Shown here piece by piece: positions 36,098 to 45,277 of a stretch of DNA of 64,000 nt. A program made the position numbers and the translations under genes. The stretch is from Albimonas sp963977235 (GTDB lineage Bacteria; Pseudomonadota; Alphaproteobacteria; Rhodobacterales; Rhodobacteraceae), in the NCBI RefSeq assembly GCF_963977235.1, contig NZ_CAXBOD010000005.1, forward strand, positions 68,649 through 132,648, given 5' to 3'. Positions within the stretch are counted from its first letter, which is position 1. Each line of letters starts with the position of its first letter. The notes beneath the pieces are model-generated. The model did not search any database, was not told where the DNA came from, and saw only the letters and a list, made by a program, of their open reading frames with translations.

Positions 36098-37228
36098 GTG
36101 ACCAAGCTATTCGCAAAATCGGCTGCGGCGGCCTGCCTGGCGCTGACCGCGGCGCCGGCGCTGGCGGGAGAGGTCGTGTATTCGTCCTTCCTGCCGTCCA
36201 CCCATCCCGACGTCGAGGTGGTGATGGGCGGGTTCGCCCGCGATCTCTCGGAACGCAGCGGGGGCGCCCAGAGCATCTCGATCACCGCGGGCGGGGCGCT
36301 GGCCTCCGCCGCCTCGACCCTGGACGCGATCGTGAAGGGCTCGGTCGACGCGGGCGGGATCGTCTACAACTACTCGCCCTCGCTCGCTCCGGCCGTGGCC
36401 CTGGTCGGGGACATGCCCGGCAAGATCCAGCAGGTGGCCGCCGCGGCCGCCGCCGAAACGCTGCTGGTCGACTGCGCCGAATGCCGCGAGGAGATGGAGC
36501 GCGTCGGTTTCCAGGTGGTGCTGAACCAGTCGACCGAGCCGTTCAGCCTGATCTGCCACGGCCGCAGCGTCGCGAGCCTGGACGATTTCCGCGGTCTGAA
36601 GGTCCGCGCCACCGGCGCGCTCGCCCGCATGGTCCAGAACCTGGGCGGCACGCCGGTCAACATCACCTTCGCCGAGGTCTACGAGGGTCTGCAGCGAGGC
36701 CAGGTCGACTGCACCGCCTCCGGGGCCGCGAGCCTTCGCGGCATGCAGTTCTGGGACGTGACCGACACCGTGACGACCGATTTTCCGATGGGCACCGTGC
36801 ACGGATATGGCCTCCTGACGATCAACGGCGAGCTGTGGGCGGACCTTTCGGCCGAGGACAAGCGCCTCTGGCTGGACCTGGGCGCAGAGTACCTCGCGCG
36901 CGGCGCCCGTCAGACGCTGTCGGATTCGTCCGAGGCGATGCGGATCGCGCTCGCCGACAAGGGGATGGAGGCAGTCCCGGCGGACGCAGAACTGCGTGCG
37001 GCGCTCGACGCCGCCTTCAGCGCGCAGGTTCAGGCGGCGATGGCCTCCGCCGCCGAGCGCGGCGTGAAGGACCCGCAGGCGATCGCCGACGCCTGGTTCG
37101 CCAATGTCGAGAAGTGGACCGCGATCTACGAGGAGATCGGCGGCGACGGCGAGTGGACCGACGCCCAGTGGGCCGAATACGCCGCCCGCGCCAAGGCCGA
37201 GATCTACGACAAGGTCCCGCTCGACTGA
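36098..37228 (+). CDS. dctP: TRAP transporter solute-binding protein, DctP family, cysteine-tetrad type
   Basis: 376 aa from GTG 36098, chosen because AGGGAGA lies 7 bp upstream and a clean signal peptide starts there (KLFAKSAAAACLALTAAPALA, cleaved before GEVVYSS). C126-x2-C129 is in VDCAECREEMERVG; C153 (LICHG) and C205 (VDCTASG) complete a tetrad with the same spacing as two other DctP proteins here. GLKVRATGALARM carries the ligand-binding Arg. Its membrane partners DctQ/DctM lie 5 kb downstream, after four enzyme genes of the same operon. Confidence 0.88.
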   Translation: MTKLFAKSAAAACLALTAAPALAGEVVYSSFLPSTHPDVEVVMGGFARDLSERSGGAQSISITAGGALASAASTLDAIVKGSVDAGGIVYNYSPSLAPAVALVGDMPGKIQQVAAAAAAETLLVDCAECREEMERVGFQVVLNQSTEPFSLICHGRSVASLDDFRGLKVRATGALARMVQNLGGTPVNITFAEVYEGLQRGQVDCTASGAASLRGMQFWDVTDTVTTDFPMGTVHGYGLLTINGELWADLSAEDKRLWLDLGAEYLARGARQTLSDSSEAMRIALADKGMEAVPADAELRAALDAAFSAQVQAAMASAAERGVKDPQAIADAWFANVEKWTAIYEEIGGDGEWTDAQWAEYAARAKAEIYDKVPLD

Positions 37229-37274
37229 GCCCGCCCGCGCCCGCCCCGTTCACGACCCAAGGAGCCGCCTTCCC

Positions 37275-38486
37275 ATGGACTTCGCGCCCTCGCCCGACGA
37301 CGACGCCTTCCGCGCCGAGATCCGGGCGACGATCGATCGCCTGCTGCCGGCGGAGATGAAGGCCCGTCGTCTCGCCGACTTCGACACCGCCGAGGCCGAC
37401 GCCCGGGCCTGGATCAGGATCCTGGACGACGCGGGACTGGCGGTTCCCGCCTGGCCGGTGGAGCATGGCGGCAGGCCCTGGTCGCCCCTGCGCAAGTTCA
37501 TCTTCGCGCAGGAGCTTCAGCACGCCCGCGCGCCCGCCGTCGACCGCATCGCGACCGAGATGGTGGCGCCGGTTCTGTGGACCTTCGGCTCGCAGGCGCA
37601 GAAGGCGGAGCTTCTGCCTCGGATCCGCCGGGGCGAAGACTGGTGGGGGCAGGGCTTCTCCGAACCCGGGTCGGGCTCCGACCTCGCCAGCCTGCGCACC
37701 CGCGCCCGGCGGGAGGGGGACGAGTATGTCGTCGACGGCTCCAAGATCTGGACGACCGACGGCCAGTATGCGGATTGGCTGATCGTGCTGGTTCGCACCG
37801 ATCCGAATGTGAAGCCCCAGCGCGGCATCTCGATGATCCTGATCGAGACGTCGCGCGAGGGGGTGAGCCAGCGGCCGATCGAATCCATCGACGGCGGCTG
37901 GACCCTGAACCAGTTCTTCTTCGACGGGGTGCGGGTCCCCGTCGCCAATCTCGTGGGCGAAGAGGGCCGCGGCTGGGACTACGCCAAGTTCCTGCTGACC
38001 AACGAGCGGACCACCTCGGCCGAGGCTCCGCACACCAGGCGCGACCTGGAACAGTTGAAGCGCATCGCGCGCACCGCCGTCGCCCGCGGCCGGCCGTTGA
38101 TCGAGGATCCGGTGTTCCGCGCCAAGATCGCGCAGCTCGAGATCGATCTGACCGCGCTCGAATGGTCCGTGCTGCGGGTGCTGCACATGGAAGAGCGGGA
38201 CCCGAGGCTCGGCTCGGTCGCCTCGGTCCTGAAGATGCGGGGCAACGATCTGACGCAGCGGGTTGCGGATCTCTGCGTCGACGCGCTGGGCGACATGGGC
38301 GTCGCCATGCATCTCGACCCCGACCAGCCGCAGGTGCGCGCGGACGACCGTCTGTGGCCGCCGCTGGCGCCGCAGGAGGCGGCCGGCGCTTCCGCCCGGT
38401 CGATCTTCCGCAGGGCCGCCTCGATCTACGGCGGCTCGAACGAGATCCAGCGCGGCATCGTTGCCAAGGCCATCCTGGGCCTGTGA
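37275..38486 (+). CDS. Acyl-CoA dehydrogenase, large-subunit type
   Basis: 403 aa FAD-dependent dehydrogenase. The middle-domain signature is GFSEPGSGSDLASLRTRARREGDEYVVDGSKIWTTDGQYADWLI; the C-terminus is SIYGGSNEIQRGIVAKAILGL. In MCAD-type enzymes the catalytic Glu lies in a YEG motif; here the motif is YGG, as in heteromeric acyl-CoA dehydrogenases (PimC/FadE26 style), where the base lies elsewhere. The adjacent second dehydrogenase is probably its partner subunit. AAGGAGCC precedes the ATG. It introduces a double bond next to the thioester of an unknown acyl-CoA. Confidence 0.9.
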   Translation: MDFAPSPDDDAFRAEIRATIDRLLPAEMKARRLADFDTAEADARAWIRILDDAGLAVPAWPVEHGGRPWSPLRKFIFAQELQHARAPAVDRIATEMVAPVLWTFGSQAQKAELLPRIRRGEDWWGQGFSEPGSGSDLASLRTRARREGDEYVVDGSKIWTTDGQYADWLIVLVRTDPNVKPQRGISMILIETSREGVSQRPIESIDGGWTLNQFFFDGVRVPVANLVGEEGRGWDYAKFLLTNERTTSAEAPHTRRDLEQLKRIARTAVARGRPLIEDPVFRAKIAQLEIDLTALEWSVLRVLHMEERDPRLGSVASVLKMRGNDLTQRVADLCVDALGDMGVAMHLDPDQPQVRADDRLWPPLAPQEAAGASARSIFRRAASIYGGSNEIQRGIVAKAILGL

Positions 38487-38500
38487 GCGAAGGGGGAAGC

Positions 38501-39625
38501 ATGAACTTCGAGCAGACCGACGATCAGACCGCGCTCGCCGACAGCCTGCACCGCTGGATGGACGCGGAGCACGGTTTCGAGACCGCGGTCGTCCGCGCCC
38601 ATTCGTCCGCCGACCCCGGGATGTTGCCCGTCTTCGCCGAGCTGGGCTGGCTGGGCGCCGCCCTGTCGGAGGCGGAGGGCGGCTTCGGCGGCGGCGCTCC
38701 GGAAGCCGCGATCGTGGGCGAGGCGGTGGGCCGCGCGCTTGTCGTCGAGCCCTGGATCCCGCTCGCCGTCCAGACGCCGCGGACCCTGCTGGCGCTGGCG
38801 GGCGAGGCCGCGCGGCCGCGCATCGAGGCGCTGGTCTCCGGCGAGCGCCGCCTGGTTCCCGCGGTGACCGAGACCGCCGGGCGCGGCGCTCCCGACTGGG
38901 TTGAGACCCGGGCCGAGCGCGACGGGGACGGCTGGCGGCTCACCGGAACCAAGAGCCTGGTCCTCGGCGCCCCGCTCGCCGACGCCTTCCTCGTCGCCGC
39001 CCGCCTGGAGGGCGCGCCCGGCGACCGCGCCGGCGTGGCGCTGTTCGAGACGCCGGCGCAGACCGAGGGTCTGTCTTTGCATCCCTACCGGCTGGTCGAC
39101 CGTCGCGCCGTCGCCGACCTGGATCTCGCCGACGTCCGGCTGCCGGCCGAGGCGCTGATCGGTCCGGCGGGCGGGGCGCTGGAGGCCATCGAGCTGGGCT
39201 GCGACCACGCCCGCCTGGCGCTCTGCGCCGAGATCCTGGGCGCGATGGACGCGGCCCTGTGGATGACCCGCGACTACCTCAGGACGCGGGAGCAGTTCGG
39301 CCGGCCGATCGGCGATTTCCAGGCACTCCAGCACCGCATGGCCGAGATGCTGGTGGAGACGGAGCTGACCCGCTCGATGATCTTCCAGGGCCTCGCCGCC
39401 CTCGGTCGCCCGCCCGACGCGCGCGCGAAGGGCATCGCCGCGACCAAGGCGCATGTCGCCCGCTCGGGTCTCTTCGTCGGCCGCCAGGCGATCCAGCTCC
39501 ACGGCGGCATGGGCATGACCGAGGAGCTGAAGGTCGGCCATCTCTACCGCCGGATCATGGCGAACGCCGGCCTGCTGGGCGACGCGGACCTGCATGTCGC
39601 CCGCTACGCCGAGATGATGGACTGA
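38501..39625 (+). CDS. Acyl-CoA dehydrogenase, small-subunit type
   Basis: 374 aa. It lacks the GFSEPGSGSD-type middle signature but retains the C-terminal FAD-contact motifs REQFGRPIGDFQALQHRMAEM (about residues 264-284) and QAIQLHGGMGMTEELKVGH near residue 330. This split of motifs between neighbouring genes is typical of alpha2beta2 acyl-CoA dehydrogenases used for cyclic, branched or dicarboxylic acyl-CoAs. It begins 14 bp after the first dehydrogenase (GGGGGAAGC upstream). The enoyl-CoA hydratase follows. Confidence 0.9.
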   Translation: MNFEQTDDQTALADSLHRWMDAEHGFETAVVRAHSSADPGMLPVFAELGWLGAALSEAEGGFGGGAPEAAIVGEAVGRALVVEPWIPLAVQTPRTLLALAGEAARPRIEALVSGERRLVPAVTETAGRGAPDWVETRAERDGDGWRLTGTKSLVLGAPLADAFLVAARLEGAPGDRAGVALFETPAQTEGLSLHPYRLVDRRAVADLDLADVRLPAEALIGPAGGALEAIELGCDHARLALCAEILGAMDAALWMTRDYLRTREQFGRPIGDFQALQHRMAEMLVETELTRSMIFQGLAALGRPPDARAKGIAATKAHVARSGLFVGRQAIQLHGGMGMTEELKVGHLYRRIMANAGLLGDADLHVARYAEMMD

Positions 39626-39672
39626 AGCCGCGCGCCGGAACCGGCGGGGCGGACGACGCGAGGGAGACCCGA

Positions 39673-40467
39673 ATGGATTTCGAGACCTACGAGACCCTGA
39701 AGTTCGCGCGGCGCGGCCGGGTGCTGGCTATCGCCCTCAGCGCCCCGCAGGCGCGCAACGCCGTCAGCCGCCTGATGCATCAGGAGCTGATCCGCGCGCT
39801 GGAGGAAGCCGATCTCGACGAAGACAGCGACGTTCTCGTCCTGACGGGCGAGGGCGACGCCTTCTGCGGCGGCGGCGACATCGCGTGGATGAAGGCGATG
39901 CGCGAGAAGCCGGCCGAGCGGAAGGCGGCGATCAGCGAAGGTCGGCGGATCCTCTACACGATCCTCGAGCTCGACAAGCCGATCATCGGCAAGGTGCGCG
40001 GCCCCGCCATCGGGCTGGGCGCCACGCTGGCGCTGTTCTGCGACGTGATCTTCGCCTCCGAGACCGCGAAATTCGCCGATCCGCACGTGCGCGTGGGCCT
40101 GGTCGCGGGCGACGGAGGCGCGGTGATCTGGCCCGCCCTGCTCGGTCCGGCGCGGGCCAAGGAATATCTGATGACCGGCGACGTGGTGACCGGGCGGAAA
40201 GCGATGGAACTCGGTCTCGTCAACCACTGCCTGCCGGATGCCGAGCTCGACGCCGCCGTCGACGCCTTCGCCGACCGCCTCGCGGGCGGCGCGCTGGCCG
40301 CCATCCGCTGGACGAAACGCGCGGTCAACGCGGGCCTTCGCGCGCAGGCGGCCCCGGTGCTGGAACTCGCTTTCGCCTATGAGGCCGCTTCGATGGAAAC
40401 CGACGACCATCGCGCCGCCGTCGACGCCTTTCTGGCCGGCCACGCGCCGACGTTCCAGGGCCGCTGA
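39673..40467 (+). CDS. Enoyl-CoA hydratase/isomerase family protein (crotonase)
   Basis: 264 aa, normal for crotonases. The oxyanion-hole segments are FCGGGDIAWMK and GPAIGLGATLALFCDVIFASETAKFADP. Where classical hydratases have PE followed by GxxPGxGG, this protein has DPHVRVGLVAGDGG, so His replaces one catalytic Glu. Its paralogue at 47659 has the same change. It may hydrate, isomerise or cleave a particular acyl-CoA rather than act as a general hydratase. It is in cassette 1 between the dehydrogenases and the ligase. Confidence 0.88.
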   Translation: MDFETYETLKFARRGRVLAIALSAPQARNAVSRLMHQELIRALEEADLDEDSDVLVLTGEGDAFCGGGDIAWMKAMREKPAERKAAISEGRRILYTILELDKPIIGKVRGPAIGLGATLALFCDVIFASETAKFADPHVRVGLVAGDGGAVIWPALLGPARAKEYLMTGDVVTGRKAMELGLVNHCLPDAELDAAVDAFADRLAGGALAAIRWTKRAVNAGLRAQAAPVLELAFAYEAASMETDDHRAAVDAFLAGHAPTFQGR

Positions 40468-40483
40468 GCCAAGGGAGACGAAC

Positions 40484-42118
40484 ATGCATGTCACTCCGTC
40501 CGGCTGGCCAAGCCGCATCGACCCCAAGATCGCCGCGCGCCGCGTCGCGGATGGCGTCTGGACCGGCCGCACGATCGCCGACTCCGCCCGCGACCTCGCG
40601 GCGCGCGAGCCCGGGCGCATCCTCTTCGGCACCGAGCAGGGCGACTTCGCCGTCGGCCGGCTGGTCGAGCGGGCCGAGGCGCTGGCCCGCGGGCTGCTGG
40701 ACCTGGGGATCGAGCCCGGCCAGACCGTCAGTCTGCAGATGCCCAACTGGATCGAGGTGGCCGAGATCGACCTCGCCTGCGCGATGGGCGGCTTCGTGGT
40801 CAATCCCATCGTCCCGATCTACCGGGAGGCGGAGCTTCGGCAGATCCTCGCCGACGCGCGCACGCGCCTGGTCTTCGCCCCGGGCCGCTATCGCAACACC
40901 GACCACGTCGCGATGATCGAGAGCCTCCGGGCCGACCTGCCGCTGCTTTCCCACGTCATCCCGGTGCGCGAGGGTTCGGCCTACGAGGACCTGATCGCGC
41001 GCGGCCGCGCCTCGCAGCGCGCGCTGCCCGCGGTCGACCCGGACGACGTCAAGTCGCTCGTCTACACCTCCGGCACGACGGGGGCGGCCAAGGGCGTGAT
41101 CTACACCCACAACCAGGCGCGCCGGACGCTCGCCAACACCTTCCGCGCCTGGGACCTGCCGGCGGACATGTCGGTGCTGATCGGCACCCCCGTCGGACAC
41201 GTCACCGGCTTCAGCTTCGGCATCGACATCGCATACCACTTCGGGTCGCGCACCCAGCTGATGGAGGCTTGGGACGCCACGCGCGCGGTCGAACTGATCG
41301 ACGGGCTCGGCATCAGCGCGATGCTCGGCGCGACGCCTTTCCTGGTCGAGCTGATGCAGGCGGCCGCGGCGGCGAAGACCACGCTGCCCAGTCTCGTCTT
41401 CTTCCTCTGCGGCGGCGCCGCTGTGCCCTCCGACCTGGTGGCCAAGGCCTACGAGGCGTTCCCCGGCTGCGTGACCTTCCGCGCTTTCGGCTCCACCGAA
41501 TGCCCGCTGATCACGCAGGGCGTGCGCGGCGACCCGGACCTCTGCGCCTCCACCGACGGGCGGGTCGACGACTATGAGGTGAAGGTCGTCGACGAGGCCG
41601 GACGCGTCCTGCCTCCGGGAGAGGAGGGCGAGGCGCTGGCCCGCGGCCCCGCGATGTTCGTGGGCTACACCGACCCGAAGGCGACCGAGGAGGCCTTCGA
41701 CCGGGACGGTTTCTTCCGTACCGGCGACCTGGTGCGGATGACCGCGGACGGCGTGATCGTCGTCACCGGCCGCAAGAAGGACCTGATCATCCGCGGCGGC
41801 GAGAACTTGTCGGCCAAGGAGATCGAGGACGCGCTCCACGCCCATCCGGCGGTGAACGAGGCGGCGGTCTTCTCGATGCCCCACGCCCGGCTGGGCGAAG
41901 GCGTCTGCGCGTGGATCGTGCCCGCGGGCGCGGAACGGCCTGACAAGGCCGAGTTCGCCGCCTGGCTCAAGGCGCGAGGGCTCGCGCCGCAGAAGTGGCC
42001 CGAGCGGGTGGATTACGTCGAGGCCCTGCCGAAGACGCCGTCCGGCAAGGTGCAGAAGCACATCCTGCGCCGGATGATCGCCGAGCGGATCGCCGACGAG
42101 GCGGGGGCGGCGGGATGA
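40484..42118 (+). CDS. Acyl-CoA synthetase (AMP-forming), cyclohexanecarboxylate-CoA-ligase-like
   Basis: 544 aa adenylate-forming ligase. The P-loop-like motif is YTSGTTGAAKGVIYTHN; later motifs are FRAFGSTECPLI, RTGDLVRM and GRKKDLIIRGGENLSAKEIEDAL; the catalytic Lys region is LPKTPSGKVQKHIL. It makes acyl-CoA from free acid, ATP and CoA. The N-terminal architecture recalls cyclohexanecarboxylate-CoA ligases, but that is judged by eye. It is placed after the hydratase and 40 bp before DctQ, so it probably activates the acid imported by the TRAP system of the same operon. Confidence 0.9.
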   Translation: MHVTPSGWPSRIDPKIAARRVADGVWTGRTIADSARDLAAREPGRILFGTEQGDFAVGRLVERAEALARGLLDLGIEPGQTVSLQMPNWIEVAEIDLACAMGGFVVNPIVPIYREAELRQILADARTRLVFAPGRYRNTDHVAMIESLRADLPLLSHVIPVREGSAYEDLIARGRASQRALPAVDPDDVKSLVYTSGTTGAAKGVIYTHNQARRTLANTFRAWDLPADMSVLIGTPVGHVTGFSFGIDIAYHFGSRTQLMEAWDATRAVELIDGLGISAMLGATPFLVELMQAAAAAKTTLPSLVFFLCGGAAVPSDLVAKAYEAFPGCVTFRAFGSTECPLITQGVRGDPDLCASTDGRVDDYEVKVVDEAGRVLPPGEEGEALARGPAMFVGYTDPKATEEAFDRDGFFRTGDLVRMTADGVIVVTGRKKDLIIRGGENLSAKEIEDALHAHPAVNEAAVFSMPHARLGEGVCAWIVPAGAERPDKAEFAAWLKARGLAPQKWPERVDYVEALPKTPSGKVQKHILRRMIAERIADEAGAAG

Positions 42119-42158
42119 GCCGACGCGTCCGCTTCCTCCGGTCCGGGACCGCGTCGCG

Positions 42159-42755
42159 ATGAGCCGCGCCATCCTCGCCTGGGTCCCCCGGGCCGTCGAC
42201 CTGTGCAACCGCGTTATGCTGGCCGCGGCGGGCGTGGCGCTCGGGCTGATGATGGTCAACACCGTCGCCGACATCCTGGGCAAATACCTGCTGAACCAGC
42301 CGGTTCCGGGCACGATCGCGATCGTGTCCTGGTACTGGATGGTCTCGGTCGCCTTCATGCCGGTCGCCTATGTCCAGGCGCGGCGCGAACACCTGATGGT
42401 CGAACTCTTCACCATGCGCCTGTCGCCGCGTGCGAAGGCGGGGATGGACGTCGCGGTCGCGGCGGCGGGAGCTCTCTACATGGGCCTGCTGACCTGGCTG
42501 GTCTGGGAGGAGGCGCTCGTCGCCACCCGGCGGGGCGAATTCCAGGACATCACCGTGATGGATCTGCCGGTCTGGCCCTCCCGCTGGATCCTGCCGGCGG
42601 CCTTCGGCCTGATGACCGCGGTGCTGGCGATCCAGTGCGTGCTCGACCTGATCCATGCCGTCACGGGCCGGCCGCCGCCGACGCCGCCCGGCGCCGCAGC
42701 CCCCGAAGCCGCGCGCGACGGCTCGCATGCCGACGCGGCCGACCGGGCGCTCTGA
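42159..42755 (+). CDS. dctQ: TRAP transporter small membrane subunit, DctQ family
   Basis: 198 aa with four hydrophobic segments: MLAAAGVALGLMMVNTVADILGKY, SWYWMVSVAFMPVAYVQARREHLMVELF, VAVAAAGALYMGLLTWLVWEEAL and a last helix near PSRWILPAAFGLMTAVLAIQCVLDLIHAV. The C-terminal tail is Pro/Ala-rich. It belongs with the DctP at 36098 and the DctM that starts 40 bp downstream. It is similar to the DctQ at 53021. Confidence 0.87.
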   Translation: MSRAILAWVPRAVDLCNRVMLAAAGVALGLMMVNTVADILGKYLLNQPVPGTIAIVSWYWMVSVAFMPVAYVQARREHLMVELFTMRLSPRAKAGMDVAVAAAGALYMGLLTWLVWEEALVATRRGEFQDITVMDLPVWPSRWILPAAFGLMTAVLAIQCVLDLIHAVTGRPPPTPPGAAAPEAARDGSHADAADRAL

Positions 42756-42795
42756 GCCTTTCGACGCCCCGCACGAACGGAGTTTCCGGTTCCCC

Positions 42796-44109
42796 ATGTC
42801 GAATCTCGAAATCGGGCTTGCGGCCCTGCCCGCGCTTCTGATCCTTCTCGCGCTGCGCGCTCCCATCGGGCTGGCGCTGGGCGGCGTGTCGCTGGTCGGC
42901 CTGCTGCTGGTGCGCGGACCGCGGGCGACGCTCGCGATCTTCGGCTCGCTGCCGATGGAGTTCGGCGCCTCCTGGACGCTGTCGGCGGTGCCGATGTTCA
43001 TCCTGATGGGCGCCGTGGCTTTCCATACCGGCCTGACCCGCGGCATCTTCGAAGCGGCGCGGCTGTGGCTCGCGAAGCTGCCGGGCGGGCTGGCGGTCGC
43101 CTCCAACTTCGCGTCGGCAGGTTTCGCCGCGGCCTCCGGCTCCTCGCTCGCCACCTGCGCGGCAATGGGGCGGATCGCGATCCCCCAGATGCTGAAGGCG
43201 GGCTACGATCCCGCGCTCGCGTCGGGCTCGGTCGCAGCGGCCGGCACGCTGGGGGCGCTGATCCCGCCGTCGATCCTGTTCGTTCTCTACGGCTGGTTCA
43301 CCGAGACCTCGATCGCCGCGCTCCTGCTCGCCGGGATCGTGCCGGGCATTCTGACGGCGCTGATCTATGCTGGCCTGATCCTCCTGCGCTGCCGAGCCCG
43401 CCCCTCGCTGGCGCCGCCGATCGCATTCGAGGCGACGATGGCCGAGAAGCTGCGCGCGCTGGCCGACGTCTGGCCCGTTCCACTGCTGGTCCTGGGCGTC
43501 GTCGGCTCGATCTATTCCGGGCTCGCCACCGCGACCGAGGCGGCGGCGCTCGGCGCGGCCTTCGCGATCGTGGTGGCGCTGGCACGACGGAGCCTGGGCT
43601 GGACCGCGCTGCGCGACAGTTTCCTCGAGACGCTTGTCTCCACGTCCTCGATCTTCTTCGTGGCCATCGGCGCCCTGCTGCTGACCCGCTTCCTCGCGTT
43701 CGCGGGCGTGCCCGCCTTCATCGCCCAGCAGATCTCGGGTCTGGGCGTCGACCCGCTGATGCTGATCGTGGGCCTGTCGGTCATCTACCTGGTGCTCGGG
43801 TGTTTCCTCGAGCCGCTGGGCCTGATGCTGCTGACGCTTCCCGTCATCTATCCGATCTTCAAGTCGGCCGGGATCGATCCGATCTGGGCCGGAGTGATCG
43901 TGGTCAAATACCTCGAAATCGGCATGATCACGCCGCCCGTGGGCCTGAACGTGTATGTGGTCAAGGGCGTGGTCGGCGACACGATCCCGTTGCCCACGAT
44001 CTTCCGCGGCGCGCTGTGGTTCCTGGCCGCGGAAGTGGTGATCATGGCGCTGCTGATCGCGTTTCCCGCAATCTCCACCACCCTTCCTTCGATCCTGCTC
44101 GCCCGATGA
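42796..44109 (+). CDS. dctM: TRAP transporter large permease, DctM family
   Basis: 437 aa with about 12 hydrophobic segments. SAVPMFILMGAVAFHTGLTRGIFEAARLWLAKLPGGLAVASNFAS, SGSSLATCAAMGRIAIPQMLKAGYD, GALIPPSILFVLYGWFTETS and ITPPVGLNVYVVKGVVGD are the conserved blocks. It is the same length as, and very similar to, the DctM at 51636, showing that the two cassettes share an origin. It is the last gene of cassette 1 and converges on a TetR gene. Confidence 0.92.
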   Translation: MSNLEIGLAALPALLILLALRAPIGLALGGVSLVGLLLVRGPRATLAIFGSLPMEFGASWTLSAVPMFILMGAVAFHTGLTRGIFEAARLWLAKLPGGLAVASNFASAGFAAASGSSLATCAAMGRIAIPQMLKAGYDPALASGSVAAAGTLGALIPPSILFVLYGWFTETSIAALLLAGIVPGILTALIYAGLILLRCRARPSLAPPIAFEATMAEKLRALADVWPVPLLVLGVVGSIYSGLATATEAAALGAAFAIVVALARRSLGWTALRDSFLETLVSTSSIFFVAIGALLLTRFLAFAGVPAFIAQQISGLGVDPLMLIVGLSVIYLVLGCFLEPLGLMLLTLPVIYPIFKSAGIDPIWAGVIVVKYLEIGMITPPVGLNVYVVKGVVGDTIPLPTIFRGALWFLAAEVVIMALLIAFPAISTTLPSILLAR

Positions 44110-44236
44110 CGCAGGCGGGGCGGGGGGGCGGAGGCGGCGCGGTCTCGCGTCGTGCGGGCATCCCGGTTTCCCGACCGGACGCCCGGGTTTCCGCGACCCT
44201 GAGCCGGGGGACATCGCCGTCTGGCGGGGCGTCTGC

Positions 44237-44905
44237 TCATTCGACCTCGGCGCGCTTGTCGAGAGCCGTCAGGATGAAGCGGGTCGCACCCTCGATCAGC
44301 GCGTCGAGCGGCAGGCGTCCGGCAGGCGTGTACCACGTCTGGGTGTACTCGATCGCGCCCAGCAGCAGCATCCGGGCGAGGCCCGGCTCGATGTCCGCGC
44401 GCAGCTCTCCGCACGCCTGACCCTCGGCCACAAGCCGCCGCCAGAAAACGCCGTAGCGCTTCTCGAAGCGATCGTGGCGGGCCCTCACCTCGGCCGGGAC
44501 CTGATCGTAGATGCGGCGATAGGCCTTCACGAACGGGTCGCCGCGGTGGACGTAGTCCAGATGCGCGGCGATGGCGGCGCGGATCTTGTCGATCACGGTC
44601 GCGTCGTCGGGCAGCTCCGAAAACACGCGGTCCATGATGTCTTCCATCCGGTAGGTGGCTTCATTCAGCACCTGTTCGACCAGATCGTCGCGCGAGCTGA
44701 AATGATAGTAGAGCGCGCCGGCATGGAGCCCTGCGCCACGGGCGATCTCGGCCAGCTTGCTCTCGGCCAGGCCCTTGTCGTGGAACACCTGGGCCGCGGA
44801 ATCGAGGATCCGCGCGCGGGTCACCTCGTGCTTCGCCAGACGGCGCGGCGCGCGTTCGGTCTCGACGTCCGTCTCCGCGTCCGGCGCGTCGGCATGATTC
44901 TCCAT
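44237..44905 (-). CDS. TetR/AcrR-family transcriptional regulator
   Basis: 222 aa from ATG 44905, preferred over 44923 because AAGGA lies 9 bp before it. The HTH is TRARILDSAAQVFHDKGLAESKLAEIARGAGLHAGALYYHFSSRDDLVEQVL, typical of TetR, and the C-terminal TetR_C ligand domain follows. An acidic 20-residue tail precedes the HTH. Upstream lies a 20-bp palindrome that is repeated in part before the TRAP operon and IclR gene at 54.9 kb, so this protein is the best candidate for a regulator of both arms of cassette 2, probably an acyl-CoA sensor (inference). Confidence 0.9.
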   Translation of the reverse strand: MENHADAPDAETDVETERAPRRLAKHEVTRARILDSAAQVFHDKGLAESKLAEIARGAGLHAGALYYHFSSRDDLVEQVLNEATYRMEDIMDRVFSELPDDATVIDKIRAAIAAHLDYVHRGDPFVKAYRRIYDQVPAEVRARHDRFEKRYGVFWRRLVAEGQACGELRADIEPGLARMLLLGAIEYTQTWYTPAGRLPLDALIEGATRFILTALDKRAEVE

Positions 44906-45277
44906 CGGATGGTCCTTCTGCATTCTCGCTGCATAGCAGCGTGAAGCGCCCCCGTCCGCAGGTCTTCGTCCATCGCGAACAAGTTTTGAATTTCAATTCA
45001 AAAATTTCTTGACTGCATCCCGCCCCAGGCGCCATCGTCGCGCCGAAAGCACGGAGGCCCGCCGCCGCCCCGCATCGGGCCAGGAATGCACGGGATTTCC
45101 GAGGCGCCGCGCCGCTCCTCCGGGCATGGGACGCGGGCGTCCCGGAAAGGCCCGATACGGCGCGCCCCTTGGGCCCCGCCTCCCGACCGACGCCGTCGTT
45201 CGCGCCTGCGGGCCGGCCCCGACGACCATTGCGCCGCGCGTCCCGGACATGCGCGCACAAGACTGGAGCTTCGCCGC
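44906..45277. other. 372-bp intergenic region between TetR gene and acyl-CoA dehydrogenase
   Basis: Apart from the palindrome at 44984-45003 and a TTGACT at 45009-45014, nothing gene-like was found. The region separates divergent transcription units and should contain both promoters. A plus-strand frame reaching back to 45086 is in phase with the dehydrogenase but shows no family similarity before 45278. Confidence 0.5.
44984..45003. promoter_or_regulatory. Palindromic operator candidate TTTTGAATT-N2-AATTCAAAA
   Basis: TTTTGAATTTCAATTCAAAA is a perfect dyad (9-bp arms, 2-bp centre). It lies 79-98 bp upstream of the TetR start. The outer part, TTTGAA-N6-TTCAAA, recurs at 54876-54893 between the IclR gene and the TRAP operon. 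In DNA this GC-rich, such an AT palindrome is very unlikely by chance. It is most simply the TetR site. Confidence 0.65.

Noticed and set aside
44110..44236. Terminator between convergent DctM and TetR genes
   Set aside because: Only imperfect GC pairings (CCCGG-type) were found, no clean stem.
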